Assembly: GCA_947259225.1 (NCBI GenBank)
Contig: CAMYLK010000003.1
Location: 153,515 to 217,514, forward strand
DNA from: an uncultured Desulfobulbaceae bacterium
GTDB lineage: Bacteria; Desulfobacterota; Desulfobulbia; Desulfobulbales; Desulfobulbaceae
Direction: 5' to 3'
DNA length: 64,000 nucleotides
Position numbers and translations under genes: made by a program
Shown: in pieces, positions 62,520-64,000 of the stretch
Numbering within the stretch: position 1 is the stretch's first letter
How the letters are laid out: each line of letters opens with the position of its first letter
The notes under the pieces: generated by a model
What the model was told of the DNA's origin: nothing
Databases searched by the model: none
Seen by the model: only the letters and a program-made list of their open reading frames with translations

Positions 62520-63755
62520 CTAAAGTACATCTACTGCCTTTTTTACTTTATCAAAAACGAATGCTGCAAGAATATGGGTTCCCTGATAACTCTGATGAAT
62601 GTGATCATCAAATAACGCTTCATGTCCATTCATTTTAGTAGGATCAATGATGTTTTTCTCTCCAAAGACCAACCTGTTTATCGCATAAATTTTAGAATAG
62701 GCCATTACATGTTCCTTATATCCAAATCCATGATAGACGGCTGCGGTACGTATACTTTTTTTGATTTTGCTGCTCTCCATGTTGACTTTACCTAGAATCA
62801 ACATCGGCTGCAGGACAGAAAAGCACTTAATATCATTTATCCTGCAAACATTCAAAATCTGTTCAAGATTCTTCCTGTACACATCAAATGATTCGGTATT
62901 TATCTGCCTCGACTTTATCCGGTATAATCCGTTATCAACCATTTCAAGATTGTCGTATCTCTTTTCGATGGTATCTGCTCCTTGGTCCTTATTGAAAAAT
63001 TCACCTTTTCTGGTAAATTCACGAATGTGGAGATATAATTGGGACCAGGAGAGATACTGAAGGTCTTTGGGCATCATATCCTCAAGTTTCGAACTGACAT
63101 TGGTATTCCACATGACCTGCAGGTTGAAATCCTTCCTCCACTGTGATATTTCCTCATTACTTTTGCTAAAATAATACATGTCATTCCAGGCATGCATCAC
63201 AAGAATGATATCCGGTTTGTAATACAGCAACCTCGTTTGCAGATATCCAAGAGATTCTATAGTTGAATAACCACCAGCAGCCCCGTTGATAACTGTGATT
63301 TTTTTATCGGGAAACTCTTCCTGCAGCAACCTTTCCAGGACTCGCGGATATGTATATTCGTCTATGTTACCGTTACCTACCGTAGATGACCCTCCTAATG
63401 TAATAATCCTTATTTCGTTGTCTTCTTTTTCAAATGGAATTTCTCTCGTACTGACAAATCCTTTTGAATTCACAGTCTGACGAAGAAATTTAGCATGGGG
63501 TATCCAGCTAAAGGCGGCGAAAGGATGGTACTGAAAATAGGGCTCCTGCCCCTCGGCTGTAAATACTGTTTGGGAATTAATATCTACAGGAACAACAGGC
63601 TCCAAAAAAATCCTCACACCGGCTTCGAGCAGAACATACAATAGCACTACAGTTGCCAGCTGAATTGAACAGAAAACATAAACATTTTTCATGCGAGATG
63701 CCGCGCGAACTACCCGGTTTTTCTTCACTTCATCCCGCGCATTCTTTTTATTCAT
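62520..63755 (-). CDS. Membrane-anchored SGNH/GDSL-family hydrolase
   Basis: A 411-residue protein with one N-terminal TM (about 29-50) after a basic head, then an SGNH domain facing out. Block I is TLGGSSTVGNGN (Ser nucleophile), the Gly block NGAAGGYSTIE, the Asn block MHAWNDMYY, and the final Asp-His is DDHIHQSYQGTH. It resembles the SGNH gene at 27415-28575 in layout only. It probably removes or moves acyl groups on a surface glycan. No gene is visible from 63756 to the window end. Confidence 0.85.
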   Translation of the reverse strand: MNKKNARDEVKKNRVVRAASRMKNVYVFCSIQLATVVLLYVLLEAGVRIFLEPVVPVDINSQTVFTAEGQEPYFQYHPFAAFSWIPHAKFLRQTVNSKGFVSTREIPFEKEDNEIRIITLGGSSTVGNGNIDEYTYPRVLERLLQEEFPDKKITVINGAAGGYSTIESLGYLQTRLLYYKPDIILVMHAWNDMYYFSKSNEEISQWRKDFNLQVMWNTNVSSKLEDMMPKDLQYLSWSQLYLHIREFTRKGEFFNKDQGADTIEKRYDNLEMVDNGLYRIKSRQINTESFDVYRKNLEQILNVCRINDIKCFSVLQPMLILGKVNMESSKIKKSIRTAAVYHGFGYKEHVMAYSKIYAINRLVFGEKNIIDPTKMNGHEALFDDHIHQSYQGTHILAAFVFDKVKKAVDVL

Positions 63756-64000
63756 TTATTGTAACTCTCTTAAACAGGCTCTACTTAAATTTGGTCCCTC
63801 TGTTATTAAGTACAAAAGTAATGTTTCTGTCAAATTCTGAAAACTAGATGAGATGAACTACCGTTTCTGCTTAAGCAATTATCCACTCGCTTGAATATTA
63901 CTACAAGTATCAGCCTGTCATGGAATACCTGTTTAATAATGTTTCTTTGCCACTTATACAGAACATCTGTTAAAATAATACATTACTTGATAATATTTTT

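Noticed and set aside
1..64000. CRISPR arrays, rRNA or tRNA genes
   Set aside because: None seen on scanning both strands by eye; a covariance search could still find a missed RNA.

Overview
This 64 kb window looks like a chromosomal segment of an anaerobic or microaerobic respiratory Gram-negative bacterium. Desulfobacterota, perhaps Desulfobulbales-like, fits best. The evidence is indirect: periplasmic c-type cytochromes of the NapC/NirT type, NosL-like lipoprotein-type copper proteins, a TAXI-type TRAP transporter, a sigma-54 response regulator, a UbiA-type prenyltransferase that fits menaquinone synthesis, and moderate GC. No rRNA, tRNA or CRISPR array was seen.

Region 1 (about 0.1-11 kb) is a redox/metal module. 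It holds a NosL-like protein, a RegB/RegA-type redox two-component pair, and a seven-gene leftward cluster: ABC ATPase, TlpA-like thiol oxidoreductase, second NosL, small anchored protein, FtsX-type permease, second ABC ATPase, and a multi-spanning membrane protein with a CPFC motif. Divergent to it is a secreted, histidine-rich beta-propeller-like protein ending in a CxxCH haem site, followed by another FtsX-type permease. NosL proteins carry Cu(I) for nitrous oxide reductase, but no NosZ, NosD or NosR is present. The layout therefore suggests a dedicated maturation system for a different (perhaps copper and haem) periplasmic protein. This is the best candidate for an undescribed system.

Region 2 (11-24.8 kb) has a secreted coiled-coil protein, a TAXI-TRAP uptake operon with a UspA protein, a decayed copy of the TRAP permease end, malic enzyme, a KamA-type radical SAM protein, a small haem protein, a six-haem NapC/NirT cytochrome, FtsH and a beta-carbonic anhydrase.

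Region 3 (24.8-31.2 kb) is a sugar-modification cluster: NDP-sugar pyrophosphorylase, an unusual eukaryote-like fused HisH-HisF, an SGNH hydrolase, a NodU/CmcH carbamoyltransferase, SxtJ and a 50-residue DUF5989-type protein. A 191 bp element with inverted ends lies inside it.

Region 4 (31.3-36.8 kb) is a second respiratory unit: a second six-haem cytochrome, a two-TM protein with a degenerate kinase dimerisation domain, and three tandem 70-residue single-TM paralogues. Upstream lie a near-perfect sigma-54 promoter and a cluster of GTTGC/GCAAC palindromes, next to an NtrC-class regulator gene. This reads as a self-contained regulatory circuit.

Region 5 (37-47 kb) is mostly housekeeping: purC, adk, two Hsp20, a DUF3108 protein, a UbiA prenyltransferase, a MEMO-family protein, cysS, an AmpG-like transporter and mutY.

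Region 6 (47.3-63.8 kb) is a surface-glycan locus. It has two tandem, AT-rich, recently duplicated GT-C-like membrane proteins, then a tightly packed run (GT2, DUF354, AsnB, alpha-toroid protein, methyltransferases, a fused MDR/Gfo-Idh oxidoreductase, a flippase-like membrane protein). It ends with leftward methyltransferases and an SGNH hydrolase.
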